Source: Knoxdaviesia capensis (lineage: Eukaryota > Ascomycota > Sordariomycetes > Microascales > Gondwanamycetaceae). From it: 64,000 nucleotides of DNA. A model generated the notes under the pieces. The model worked only from the letters and a program-made list of their open reading frames with translations, made no database searches and was not told the DNA's origin. The stretch spans positions 2,111,741 through 2,175,740 of the forward strand of contig LNGK01000003.1 in NCBI GenBank assembly GCA_001510575.1. Direction: 5' to 3'. Within the stretch, counting starts at the first letter, position 1. Each line of letters begins with the position of its first letter. The translations under genes and the position numbers were made by a program. This document shows positions 10,508-20,575 of the stretch, in pieces.

Positions 10508-11060
10508 GAGAGAGATGAATCTGCTGCATAAGCGTGGGATTGGGGGAGAAGGTTAGCTGATCGTACATTGGGGTCTGAATGCACTAACCAAGGCAAGAGC
10601 CTTTTGCGTGATGAAAGGTTGATTTGAGTCCAGAAGAAGAAGCAGAGGAAGAGGAGGAAGAGCAGCATGGAGGAGAGAATAGAGGATGTCGAAAGGAACC
10701 CGAAGAAATGAAGCATCCAGTTACTATTTCAAGAATGTTATGGTTTTGGCACAAGCACCTGCCTTGTCGTGTTGGTCTTAGTGGGGGTGGAAGTCGATAG
10801 GCGGGCGGTTGCATAAACGCGGGTTTTAGGCGCGCCTAAGTGAATTTCTAACCGCGACGATAAACGCCAATTGTCAACTTCACCTCATTCCCAAACTTCT
10901 GCAGATGCTGTGATCTGACTTAATATCTCCCCTCGAAAAGGGCTGGAAGCGGCTATCTTGCTCTCTTATCCTATCCCCCACATTGCCTTCATTGTCGTCA
11001 TCCTGCTCTACGGCATCCATTCCATCATATTTCTCCCAATTCCCCCGCTCCCCTCCCGCC
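10508..11060. promoter_or_regulatory. Divergent promoter region, NTPase gene / MDM12
   Basis: The two flanking genes are transcribed away from each other. The region contains a perfect 14-nt palindrome, TTAGGCGCGCCTAA, at 10826-10839, and a CT-rich stretch just before the MDM12 start. No gene seen. Confidence 0.5.
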
Positions 11061-12467
11061 ATGTCTATAGACCTCAATTGGGAGAAGGTCACCACCGGGC
11101 CCGACGGCGATGCGCTGGCCGAGCGCATCCGGATATTCATCCATGACAAGTTCCAAACCGTGCCGCTGCCGCGCTTCATCAAGTCGGTCACCGTGCACCG
11201 CTTCGAGTTCGGCTCGGTAGCCCCGCAGCTGGAGCTGAAGGACATCACCGACCCGCTGCCAGATTTCTACGAAGAGACATCCGACGACGAAGATGACGAC
11301 GACGACGATGAAGATGACGATGCGGCGGCGGCGGCCTACGACTACGATGCTGCGTCGGCGATCGACCCTAACGACCCGTTGCGGCGGCGGCGCGCACCCC
11401 CGCGGAATGACGAGCCGGTGCCGCCACGGCCGGCGCACAACTTCTGGGGCACCGCTGGGGGCGGGACGCCTGCGATCCCGGGCGGCACGTCATCGCTACA
11501 CTATTTTCCGCCCCACTTGAACACCGGCTGGTCGGGCTCGCAAACTCCTCTGGCCATGCCTGGCCTGGGCAATTCGTGGCACGATCTGTTTGCGGCTGCG
11601 GCGCCGTCGCCCGGTGGGCATCACCATGCGTCTGCTGCCGGTGGTGGCCACGGCCACGGGGGCCTGGATGACGACGGCGGCAGCGCCATCCCATCTTCGT
11701 ACAGCCACAGCCGCCAGGCCTCGCACAGCGACATCTCCATCGGCGGCGGCGATTTTGCACCGCTCCGAGAGAAGGCGAGCGTCTCGACGCTGGCTCCGTC
11801 GGCCGGCGTGGCATCGCGGCCGCCGACGCGCGACCCGCACATGGACGGCCAGGTGATTGCCGAGGAAGACGAAGATCCGGCTGACACCGGGCTGGGCGTG
11901 TCGTCGGCGGGGGGGGTCCCCCAACCGCAAGACGAGCCGGCTGCAGGACCCCCGCCGCGGGCTGCACCGCGGTTCCGCGAGCGCCGCATCGACGACGTGC
12001 AGGCGGTGTTCCGCATCCGCTATGCCGGGAACATCAAGCTGATGCTGACGGCCGAGATTCTACTGGACTACCCCATGCCCAGCTTCGTCGGTATTCCCGT
12101 GAAGCTGAACGTCACAGGGCTGACCTTCGACGGCGTCGGCGTGGTCGCGCACATCCGCAAGCGGCTGCACTTCTGCTTCCTGGGGCCCGAGGACGCGTTG
12201 GCGGCTGTTGGCCCGGACTCGGACGATGCCCCCGGGAACCCCATGTCGGGGTCGGTAGGCTCAATAGGCGAGGATGGACGCCATTCAAAGCTTAAGTTCG
12301 GCGGGTTACTACAGGAGATCCATGTGGAGAGCGAGATTGGGCTCCGGGAGAGCGGGAAGCAGAGTCTACGGAATGTCGGCAAGGTTGAGCGGTTCGTTCT
12401 GGAGCAGGTGCGGCGTATCTTTGAGGATGAGTTTGTGTATCCCAGTTTCTGGACGTTTTTGGTGTGA
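11061..12467 (+). CDS. MDM12: Mdm12, ERMES complex lipid-transfer subunit
   Basis: Cytosolic SMP-domain subunit of the ER-mitochondria encounter structure, which bridges Mmm1 and Mdm10/Mdm34 and carries phospholipids. 468 residues. The start chosen is the ATG that opens MSIDLNWEKV, the family's usual N-terminus; the frame runs 26 codons further upstream but that part is unlike the family. The SMP domain is split, as in other filamentous fungi. Residues 1-75 (ending ELKDITDPLPDFYEE) and about 310-468 (VFRIRYAGNIKLMLTAEI, GLLQEIHVESEIG, FVYPSFWTFLV at the end) are conserved. Between them lies a long acidic, Pro/Gly/His-rich insertion. No intron. The gene converges with VPS28, 185 bp apart. Confidence 0.96.
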   Translation: MSIDLNWEKVTTGPDGDALAERIRIFIHDKFQTVPLPRFIKSVTVHRFEFGSVAPQLELKDITDPLPDFYEETSDDEDDDDDDEDDDAAAAAYDYDAASAIDPNDPLRRRRAPPRNDEPVPPRPAHNFWGTAGGGTPAIPGGTSSLHYFPPHLNTGWSGSQTPLAMPGLGNSWHDLFAAAAPSPGGHHHASAAGGGHGHGGLDDDGGSAIPSSYSHSRQASHSDISIGGGDFAPLREKASVSTLAPSAGVASRPPTRDPHMDGQVIAEEDEDPADTGLGVSSAGGVPQPQDEPAAGPPPRAAPRFRERRIDDVQAVFRIRYAGNIKLMLTAEILLDYPMPSFVGIPVKLNVTGLTFDGVGVVAHIRKRLHFCFLGPEDALAAVGPDSDDAPGNPMSGSVGSIGEDGRHSKLKFGGLLQEIHVESEIGLRESGKQSLRNVGKVERFVLEQVRRIFEDEFVYPSFWTFLV

Positions 12468-12652
12468 ACGGGGGTTGAGCACTTGGTTATATTTCAGAAG
12501 CGATTCAAGGCCATGGCGGGCGCTGTGTATATTTTCCGCAATTGAAAATCTCAAGAAGCATAATCATCAGATAAAAATCATCGCATCATTGCAGTCCGAC
12601 TTCCCCATCACTGCATCAAAGTTACAAGCATGCAGAGCAACAAAAGGGCTGC

Positions 12653-13484
12653 CTACGACAGCACGCGCTTGAAGCCATTATACGCCTGCTGGATATCCAT
12701 CTCCAGCTCGCGCGCCTGTGCCTCGCCCAGCTCCTCGGTGGCCTTCATCTGGTTGAGCGTGATCAGCCACTGCACGATCTTGCCGCGGTTGTCAAAGTCC
12801 TTGTCGGTGACGCGGTTGACCGACTGGATGACATCGGTCAGCAGCGGGTGCAGCTGGTCTTTCGACAGCAGGCCAAGCTTGACGGCGTCGAGGAAGGTGA
12901 TGAATTCCTGCGTGGCTTCGGCGATCAGCACGCCGTTCGCGGCGTTCATGGCCGGGGCGGACTGCGCGGGGACGGTCGAGGTGGAGACGATGGTGGCTGG
13001 CATGCCGACGCGGATGCGCTCGGTGGCGCGGGGGACTTCGAGCTGAAGCGGGGGGGGTCAAGTCGGGGCCGAGTTAGTACGTCGGGGTCCATCACACCAC
13101 AGCCACACACACACACACATAATCTATCAGATCGTGACGCCGGGGAAGAGGGGGGCAACGCACATCCCACTGGGCCTTGAACTCGTCAATGCCTACAAAC
13201 GCCTTCGACACGGTGTCGTCGGCCAGAATCGACTTGTACTGTTTCAGCAGCCGCTCGCAGATCTCGGCGTAGTCGGCCTCGGGGATGGCGTCTTTGAGAA
13301 ATGCCTTCTCAATCTCGTCGAGTGTCACGAGGATGCTGAACACCTCCGCCAGCGACTCCTGGAGATCACGCTCGGCGCGCGTGTCAGTCAGCCGAACCTC
13401 CTCGTCGAGGTTGATGGTCGCCGATAACGTGCTGTTGGGAACGTAGCTGTGCGGCGTTGGCGCATACGGTTGTCGGGGGATCAT
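12653..13484 (-). CDS. VPS28: Vps28, ESCRT-I subunit
   Basis: ESCRT-I component that links Vps23/Vps37 to ESCRT-II in sorting of ubiquitinated cargo into multivesicular bodies. Two exons: 13484-13164 and 13042-12653, giving 236 residues. The intron (13163-13043, 121 bp) has a GTGCGT donor, a TACTAAC branch site and a CAG acceptor, and it carries a CA microsatellite. Splicing joins KAQWD to LEVPRATERIRVGMPATI, which matches the linker of the family. The N-terminal core holds SATINLDEEVRL and the helical hairpin to KSIL. The C-terminal four-helix bundle runs from about residue 140 (FITFLDAVKLGLLSKDQLHP) to the end and is the ESCRT-II binding part. Length is normal. Confidence 0.94.
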
Positions 13485-13856
13485 CTTGAATAGAGAACTT
13501 CGGGTCGCATCGTTTCTTTCACTGAGTATAGAAAGATTTCGTCACGGTTTTCACAGGATGCTCTTGGAGGTGGAGGGGTTGAAGTTAGACGGAGACGGAG
13601 ATGGCGATGCAGCCAAAAGGTACAGAGGTACCTTCGTGTATCATTACTTTTGGCCAGTCACGGCAGAATTCTACACCGCCCAACTTTCTTCGCTGATAAG
13701 AAATATTCGATAAGATAAGGCGGATTGAAAAAAAAAAAGAAGAAAAAAACCATCAAAAAAAAGCTTCGAAAATCTTTCCTCCAGAGATTTCCTCTTCTTC
13801 ACCCACCACCACCCCTTTTTCTTTTTTTCGGAGCCCCCCCGCCAATTCAACCAAAA
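13485..13856. promoter_or_regulatory. Divergent promoter region, VPS28 / NOC2
   Basis: 372 bp between two genes read outward. It has a poly-A run at about 13728-13760 and a pyrimidine tract just before the NOC2 start. An in-frame upstream start at 13725 would add a Lys-run and Pro-run extension and was not used. Confidence 0.5.
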
Positions 13857-16346
13857 ATGCCTCCGACAAAGAAAAACCTCAAGGGGACGAAGAAGTTCGA
13901 GAAGAAGCACCTGAAAGGTGCACTGGAGAAGCGCAAGTCGTCGGCCAAGATCAAGCAGCGATTCCTCAATAGCAAAGCGAAAAAGCAATCACACAAGACG
14001 AAAGATGCCGAGTTCTACAAGGGGTCGGAAGCCGGCGCGGCTCCCCGCACCAACGGTAGCCGCCGGAAAGACGCCAACGTCAGCGAGATGAGTGTTGACG
14101 ACTTCTTCCAGGGCGGTTTTGAGATCATCAACAAGGCCGCTCCGGGCGACGGCAAGGCGGCCAAGCTCGGCAAACGCAAGCGGGACGAGCCGGAGTCGAA
14201 GAACCGGAAGCCGAGCGGCGGCGAGAGCGACGAGGACGGCAACGCGGATCTCGATGCCGAGTTTGAGGACCACGCAGCGCTTGACAGCAGCGACGACGAG
14301 GACGAAGACGAAGACGAAGATGACCGCGGCATGACCAAGAAGGCCATGATGGACCTGGCCGAGAAGGACCCCGAGTTCTTCAAGTACCTGCGCGAACACG
14401 ACCCCGAGGCGCTCGATTTCGACGAGAACGCCGATCTGGCCGAGGTTGACGAGCTCAGCGGTAGCGACTCCGAGAAGCAGCAGCCCGACGCCAAGAAGCG
14501 GAAGAAGGACAAGACGGCGGCGGAGGCGAAGAAGCCGAAGCCCGAGAAGGAGGAGAAGACCGGCTCGGGCGGCGAAGACCTGACGTCGGCCATGGTGGCG
14601 ACGTGGAAGAAGTCTCTCGTTGAGACCAAGTCGCTGCGGACTGCCCGCCAGGCCGTCCTTGCCTTCCGGTGCGCGGTGCACCTCAACGAGGACGCGGCCG
14701 AGATCGACCGGAGCCAGCGCTATGTCATCTCCAGCTCGCAGGTGTTCAACGATGTTCTGGTGGTGGCGCTCAAGTACGTTCCCGACGCCATCCACCACCA
14801 CCTGCCGACCAAGGAGTCGTCGTCGGGCAAGGTGTACGTGCAGACCGAGTCGGCCAAGTTCAAGACGCTCTCGATGCTGCTCAAGACCTACACGGCGTCG
14901 ATCATCCACCTGCTCGGCACGCTCTCCGACGACAACACGCTGCGGCTGACGTTTGCCGCCGTCGAGCCGATCCTGCCGTACCTGCTCTCGTTCAAGAAGC
15001 TGCTCAAGGCGCTGGTGAAGACGGTGGTGATGTTCTGGTCGCAGGCGTCCAGCGCCGACAGCACGCGCGTGGCGGCCTTCATGGTGCTGCGGCGCATTGT
15101 GGTGATTGGCGACAAGGGCATGCGCGAGATGGTGCTGAAGACGTCGTACCAGGGCCTGGTGCAGGGCTTCCGCGTCACCAACGCCAACACCATCCAGGGC
15201 ATCAACCTGATGAAGAACTCGGCGGCGAACCTGTGGGGCATCGACCAGAATGTCGGCTACACCACGGCGTTCGCCTTCATCCGCCAGCTCGCGATCCACC
15301 TGCGCAACAGCATCGTGCACAACCAGAACGACGCATACCGCATCGTGTACAACTGGCAGTACACGCACTCGCTGGACTTCTGGGCGACCGTGCTGGCGGA
15401 GCACTGCAGCGCGGTGCGGCAGGCCGAGGCCGGCAAGGAGAGCGCGCTGAAGCTGCTGATCTACCCGCTGGTGCAGGTGACGGTCGGCGCGATGCGCATG
15501 ATCCCGACGGCGACATACTTCCCGCTGCGCTTCCACCTGGTGCGCGCGCTGCTGCGGCTGTCGCGCGCCACCGACACGTACATCCCGCTGGCGCCGGCGC
15601 TGCTGGAGGTGCTCGACTCGGCCGAGATGCGCAAGCCGCCCAAGGCCACCACGCAGCGGCCGCTGGACTTTGCCGTCAACTACAAGGCCGGCAAGGCGTA
15701 CCTGCGCACGCGCGTGTACCAGGACGGCGCCGGCGAGCAGGTGGTCGAGCTGCTTGGCGAGTTCTTTGCGCTGTGGGCCAAGAGCGTGGCGTTCCCGGAG
15801 CTGGCGCTGCCGGTCGTCATCCGCCTGAAGCGCTGGCTGAAGCAGGCCGCCGCCGGCGTCGGCGCCGGCCCGCGCCGCACCGGGGGGGCCAAGGGCGGCA
15901 ACCGCAACGCGCGCCTGTCGAACGCGGTCATCCTGCTCGTGCAGAAGCTCGAGGCCAATGCGCGGTGGGTGGAGGAGCGCCGCGCGAAGGTCGAGTTTGC
16001 GCCGCGCGACCGCGCCCAGGTCGAGGCGTTCCTGCGCGACGTGGCGTGGGAGTCCACCCCGCTCGGCGCGTACGTGTCCGTGCAGCGCAAGCTGAAGGAG
16101 GAGCGCGAGAAGCTGGTTGAGCAGGCGCGGCTGGATGAGGATGAGCGGCGGCGCATGGATGAGCGGCAGGCCAATTCGGGGCGGGATGGCGAAGACGATG
16201 ATGATGAGGAGGGCGAGGAGGAAGAAGAGGAAGAAGAGGGCGGTGACGAGGATGGCGATGAAGAGATGTCTGACCAGGATGCCATAAGTGGCGACGAGGA
16301 CGAGGACGAGGACGGTGAAGATGAGGAAGATGAGGATGACGAGTAG
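13857..16346 (+). CDS. NOC2: Noc2, nucleolar complex protein for 60S ribosome assembly
   Basis: Partner of Noc1 and Noc3 in maturation and export of pre-60S particles. 829 residues, no intron. The ATG at 13857 starts MPPTKKNLKGTKKFEKKHL, the Lys-rich N-terminus usual for the family. Then come a SVDDFFQGGFE motif (about 80-90), an acidic and Lys-rich region with nuclear-localisation character, and the helical-repeat Noc2 domain from about 240 to 700 with TSYQGLVQGFRVTNANT and YNWQYTHSLDFW. The C-terminus is a nearly pure Asp/Glu tail (16190-16343), coded by GAN-type repeats that may vary in length between strains. It converges with the spindle-pole gene. Confidence 0.94.
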   Translation: MPPTKKNLKGTKKFEKKHLKGALEKRKSSAKIKQRFLNSKAKKQSHKTKDAEFYKGSEAGAAPRTNGSRRKDANVSEMSVDDFFQGGFEIINKAAPGDGKAAKLGKRKRDEPESKNRKPSGGESDEDGNADLDAEFEDHAALDSSDDEDEDEDEDDRGMTKKAMMDLAEKDPEFFKYLREHDPEALDFDENADLAEVDELSGSDSEKQQPDAKKRKKDKTAAEAKKPKPEKEEKTGSGGEDLTSAMVATWKKSLVETKSLRTARQAVLAFRCAVHLNEDAAEIDRSQRYVISSSQVFNDVLVVALKYVPDAIHHHLPTKESSSGKVYVQTESAKFKTLSMLLKTYTASIIHLLGTLSDDNTLRLTFAAVEPILPYLLSFKKLLKALVKTVVMFWSQASSADSTRVAAFMVLRRIVVIGDKGMREMVLKTSYQGLVQGFRVTNANTIQGINLMKNSAANLWGIDQNVGYTTAFAFIRQLAIHLRNSIVHNQNDAYRIVYNWQYTHSLDFWATVLAEHCSAVRQAEAGKESALKLLIYPLVQVTVGAMRMIPTATYFPLRFHLVRALLRLSRATDTYIPLAPALLEVLDSAEMRKPPKATTQRPLDFAVNYKAGKAYLRTRVYQDGAGEQVVELLGEFFALWAKSVAFPELALPVVIRLKRWLKQAAAGVGAGPRRTGGAKGGNRNARLSNAVILLVQKLEANARWVEERRAKVEFAPRDRAQVEAFLRDVAWESTPLGAYVSVQRKLKEEREKLVEQARLDEDERRRMDERQANSGRDGEDDDDEEGEEEEEEEEGGDEDGDEEMSDQDAISGDEDEDEDGEDEEDEDDE

Positions 16347-16823
16347 TCGCAGTCTCCAGCACCATGCATTGCATCCATAGCCAGCCGAGATATCTTCATT
16401 CCCTTGTTTGTTTTCTGTCGTGTATCTAGGGAGGCATCATATAGCTCTTCGCGCGTTTTTCGGAGTTCAGGTAACCATAAAAGCATCACTGTTATTTCTG
16501 CCCCGTTCGTACATGAATGACATGGTGATACCCTCACGAGAGCTAGGGTTCAACCCACATGAAGATGCGAAAGCAAGACACGAAGTACAATTCCCAGACG
16601 ACCCGAGATAATAGCTACAAAAAGAGCAGAAAACACACAAGATAAACGCCGAAACACACACGGTACCCATAGCTTAATACTCCCCAACCCGCAGTTTTTT
16701 TCAAACTTGGATAAGATGCATCCCGAAGCAAGTCAAAAACAAGAACACCGTGAAAGCAGAACGAGACAAACTCCCCCCAGATCATCATGAAGTTCCCTCG
16801 CCTTTCTGTATCCTCCTCACTGC
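16347..16823. other. Convergent 3' intergenic region
   Basis: Between the stops of NOC2 and the spindle-pole gene. AT-richer than its neighbours, with no repeat or gene visible. Confidence 0.5.
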
Positions 16824-19800
16824 TCACGCCCGAATGCCCTCCCACGTTCCCTGCTCGCTGAAGTTCAGCGTGCCCGTCGCGCCGTCGCCGCCGCCGAACT
16901 GCACCCCGCGCACCGCCCGCATCACCTCGTCGCCGCCGGGCAGACTCAGCACCGTCATCTCCAGCTGGTCGTCGCCGAACGCCATGGCCTGGCCGGCGGC
17001 CTTCTGGCCCTCGAGCACGTCGTACAGCGCATACACCATGTCGTTCTTGGCCTCGAGCCGCCGCAGCAGCGTGCCGATCGCGGCCGCCAGCGCCCGCCGC
17101 TCGCGCCGCGCAATGCTCTTGTCGGCCGCCCGGTACTGCGCCTGCAGCGCGGCCAGCTCGAGCCCCAGGTGCGCGGCTTCGTCCTCGAGCGCCTTGATCA
17201 CCTTGGCCAGCGCGTGGCCAGGCGACTGCGACGGCCGCATGGTGATGTCGCCGGCAGCCGCCTGCGCGGCGTAGTCCGGCCGCGAGGACGCCGGCACCGG
17301 GCACGGGACGGCCACGGTCTTCTTGCCGGCTGCGATGTCCGCCGCCGTGATCACCCCGCCGCCGTGCGACGCGATGCGGCTGCACACGCTGCAGTTGCGG
17401 CAGTTGTGGTCGCACAGGCTGTCCAGCACGCGGCGCGCATCGGTCGAGAGCGCGGGGCACGCCTCCTTGGTGCCGAGCTCGGCGGCGGCGGAGGCGGCGG
17501 CGGGCATGCCGATGCCGGTGGACTGCTGGGTTCTGGTGGCCTCGGCGCCAACAGAGCGCCGGCGGTTGCTGGCAATGCTGCGCGTGGTGTTGTTGTTCTC
17601 CGACCGCGCCCGCATGCTCTGGCCAGTCAGCTCCTGGGTAAGGTTGCGCGACTGTTGCTGCTGGGAGGTGGAAGTGACGCGCTTCGACAGGTTGTGCGTG
17701 GTGGTCGTGTTATCGAAACGGACGCCATCAACATCCATTCTGACGGACAGGTTCTGCGTGGGCTCGGTCGACTGGTAGCCGACGCTGAGCGCGTCGGTGG
17801 TGTTGTCCTGGTCGACAACGTTCTTGATCGACACCCGGCGCACCGAGGTCGAGCCGCTGCGGCGCTTGCTGCCCTGGTTGGCCGACACGTTGGCGCTGGC
17901 CGACGCCACAGCCGCCGAAGCCACCTTGGCCACCTTCTTCTTCTTCTTCGTGACCTCCTCGGTCGTGCTGTCCGGGACGTCGAAAGCAACCTTGCCGGGC
18001 TTATCGTGGGTCTGCTTGGCGGCGTCAGGTCGCTGGCGCATGGGGTGCACCAGAATGCTTCCCTCATCAGCCACGTCGGTAAGGTCCATGGTGACGGAGA
18101 AGTCCTTGGTGTTCGTGGCGTCCAGAGGAGCGCCACGGGGGGCAGCCTTGGACTTGTGCTTGGTGGGAGACTCAACAATCTGCGAGATCTCGTTCGTGTC
18201 CATGGTGATATCAGGGACAAAGAACGCCGACGTCATGTTCTCCTCGGGCTCGTCATCCTCGTCGTCGTCGTCGTCCAGCGTGATGCCCATGGCCTCGGCC
18301 GCCTCGGCGTCTTCAGCGTTTTTCATAAAGGCAGCTGAAATATCGTCGTCGCGCGCCATCGGCCGGTAGTGGTCCAGCTGCTGCTTCAGGAAGTTGATCT
18401 CCTCGCGCAGCTTGGCGTTGTCGTCGTTCAGGTCCAGCAGGCTGTTCTCAAAGCCCGAGCTCTGGCGCCGCAGCATCTTGTTCTCGTTGAAGTACTTCTC
18501 GTTGTGGCGCACCAGGCTGTCGTTGTCCTCCTTGTAGCCGGCCCGCTCCATCTCCAGCGACTCGATCTCGTCCTTGAGCTTCTCAGCCTCTTCACGCGAC
18601 TCCTGGAGCTGCTTGGCCAGCTGCGTGTTGGACGCCCGCAGCTCCTCGTTCTCCGCCATCAGGTTGCGCGTGCTGGTGCGCAGCGACCGGTTCTCGGTCA
18701 TGAGGGAATCCTGTTCGCGCCGCAGGTCGTTGTTGTCGGCCCGCAGAGACTCGATCTCGAGCTGCATCTTGGCGAGGCTGGCGTTCGCTTCGGCATCCGC
18801 ACGCTTAGTCGATGCCTTCAGGTCGGCCTGGCCCCGGGTCGACGTCTCGGTGTTGTTCTTGAGCTGGAGAGTGGCGTTGAGCTGCTTCTGCGTGCTCTGG
18901 AGCTCGCGCTCAGTAAGGTCAAGCTTGTTCATGAGATCATTGATGTTCTCGCACGCTTCTTGCAGCTTCTGGAGCGCCCGCTCGCGCTCGACCGAAAGTC
19001 CCTTATTCTCAACCTCGGCGTTGACAATCTTCTTGGAGCTTTGCTCCAGCCGGAACTGCAGGGTAGCAATCTTCTCTTCGAGGACTAGACGGGAAATGGC
19101 ATGGTTAGTGAGGTTCATCCTCCTGAGTTTCTCTTGGTTCGAGTATACATACCCTTCTTCTCCTCGATCAGTTTGCGATAGGCCTCGGCGTCAATGTCAG
19201 AGCTAGTAGATCCGCCAAGGCCACTATCCACCGAGCTGCGGCCCTTGACCTGCATCAACTGGGCATGAAGACGCTCAATCTCGCGCTGGAGATCTTCGGC
19301 GTATCCCTGCAGCATATCGTCGTGCTCCTGAAGAGACAAGATCTCGTCGCGGATCTTATCCATCGACACAAAGATCTTCTCCTCCTCATCAGGCACCTTC
19401 AGTCCGTCCACTTCGGCATGGTTGGCAGAGTTGTTCTTGTTCATAGCAAGATCGACGACCTTTCCGTGCTTGACGAGAATAGGAACGCCGTGGCGCGTAG
19501 CGCCGTTGAATTTGAGGTTGCCGGACACAAAGTCGCCCAGGTGCGACAGCTCCGGCATGACAAACGAGCGCGAGGTGGTTGTTCCGTTCTCCAGATCCAC
19601 GGCCAGGCTTCGGCGCATAGCCGGAGACGAGAACGGCATGGGCTGGGAAAGAGGAATGTTGTTGTTAGGAAGACCAAGCGACGGGGCGCGCTTGTTGGCT
19701 AGCTGGCTCTTGACGGCGTTGGCTGTAGAAGAGCTGGTCACTTGGGCCTTGGGAAGAGCCGCCGCAGCAGCAGCATTGGCCGAGGCAGACTGGGCGGCCT

Positions 19801-20575
19801 TCGCAGCAAGAATCTCCTCCGACTTCTTAAGACGCTCCATGAGCTCCGGGAAGGAAGACCGGCGATGGCCGCCGTCCGACAGCGACGGGCTGCGCGCATG
19901 CTCACGGGCGAGCGGGCTGTGGTTGCGCGGCTGGTGGGCATGGCGCGAGAGAGCGGGATCGAGGGACGGCCGCAGCGGCGAGCGGCCAGAGAACACCGAC
20001 GAGGCGTCGGACTCGGTGTCGACGCGCGGCTGCATCTCTGCGCGGGACCGGCCCGATCCAGCCCACGAGTCTTGTGTGAGTTCGTCAACGTTGGCCTTGG
20101 AAAAGAGGCTGGGCGGGCGGTTTTCCTTGGTCGAGTCGGGCGACGCGTCGCCCCGGCTGAGAACACTCGGGGCGCCGAGCCACGACGGGCGGCGCCCGGC
20201 AGCCGCGGCGGGCGACGTGGCGGTAGTGGCAGCGGCCGACGAGGTGACGTGGCGGTTGGATTCGGCCATATGGCTGTAGGCCGAGGTGTTGCGGCCGGTC
20301 TTGGGCTTGCTGTAGTGTTCGGGCCACAGGCGGTGGGCCTGTTCCCAGTTGGGCTCGAATTTGCGGCCGGGGCCGCCGGTGAGGCGGGCGATCTCGTCGT
20401 TGAGCCGACGCGTCGACTCGCCGTCCTGGTCGGAGAGGAACGATGTGCGGGTCGGGCTGACCGAGCCGTGCGAGCCGGTCGAGGACGGCGGGGAATTGAA
20501 GGGGTTTTCGCGGTTGGTCCGCATCTCACGCAGAATGCGATCGTGGAAGCGGTTGGTGGCCGCGTCTCGATCCAT
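16824..20575 (-). CDS. Spindle-pole-body coiled-coil protein, Cep57/Ppc89 type
   Basis: Two exons, 20575-19153 and 19084-16824, give 1,227 residues. The 68-bp intron (19152-19085) has GTATGT, CACTAACC and CTAG signals, and splicing restores EEKK-V-LEEKIATL inside one coiled coil. The first 430 residues are disordered and Ser/Ala-rich, with an N-terminal RFHDRILREMRTN segment. A long coiled coil runs from about 430 to 770 (heptads of Leu/Glu/Lys). A DD/DE acidic patch and basic linkers follow. Near residue 1035 there is a Cys/His cluster, CDHNCRNCSVCSRI, then an Ala/Leu-rich helical end. The order of centrosome-localisation coiled coil and Cys-containing microtubule-binding region is that of Cep57/Ppc89 proteins, which anchor components at the spindle pole body. 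The family call is inference from layout and the Cys motif. Confidence 0.78.

Noticed and set aside
13725..13856. Upstream in-frame ATG of NOC2
   Set aside because: The extension is a Lys run followed by a Pro/Phe run coded by poly-A and pyrimidine tracts typical of a leader; the ATG at 13857 gives the family N-terminus.
13989..15536. 515-codon open frame on the minus strand
   Set aside because: Antisense shadow of NOC2 with a Leu/Val/Arg-rich product and no family.
14669..16120. 483-codon open frame on the plus strand in another phase
   Set aside because: Overlaps NOC2 completely; the NOC2 frame carries the conserved motifs.
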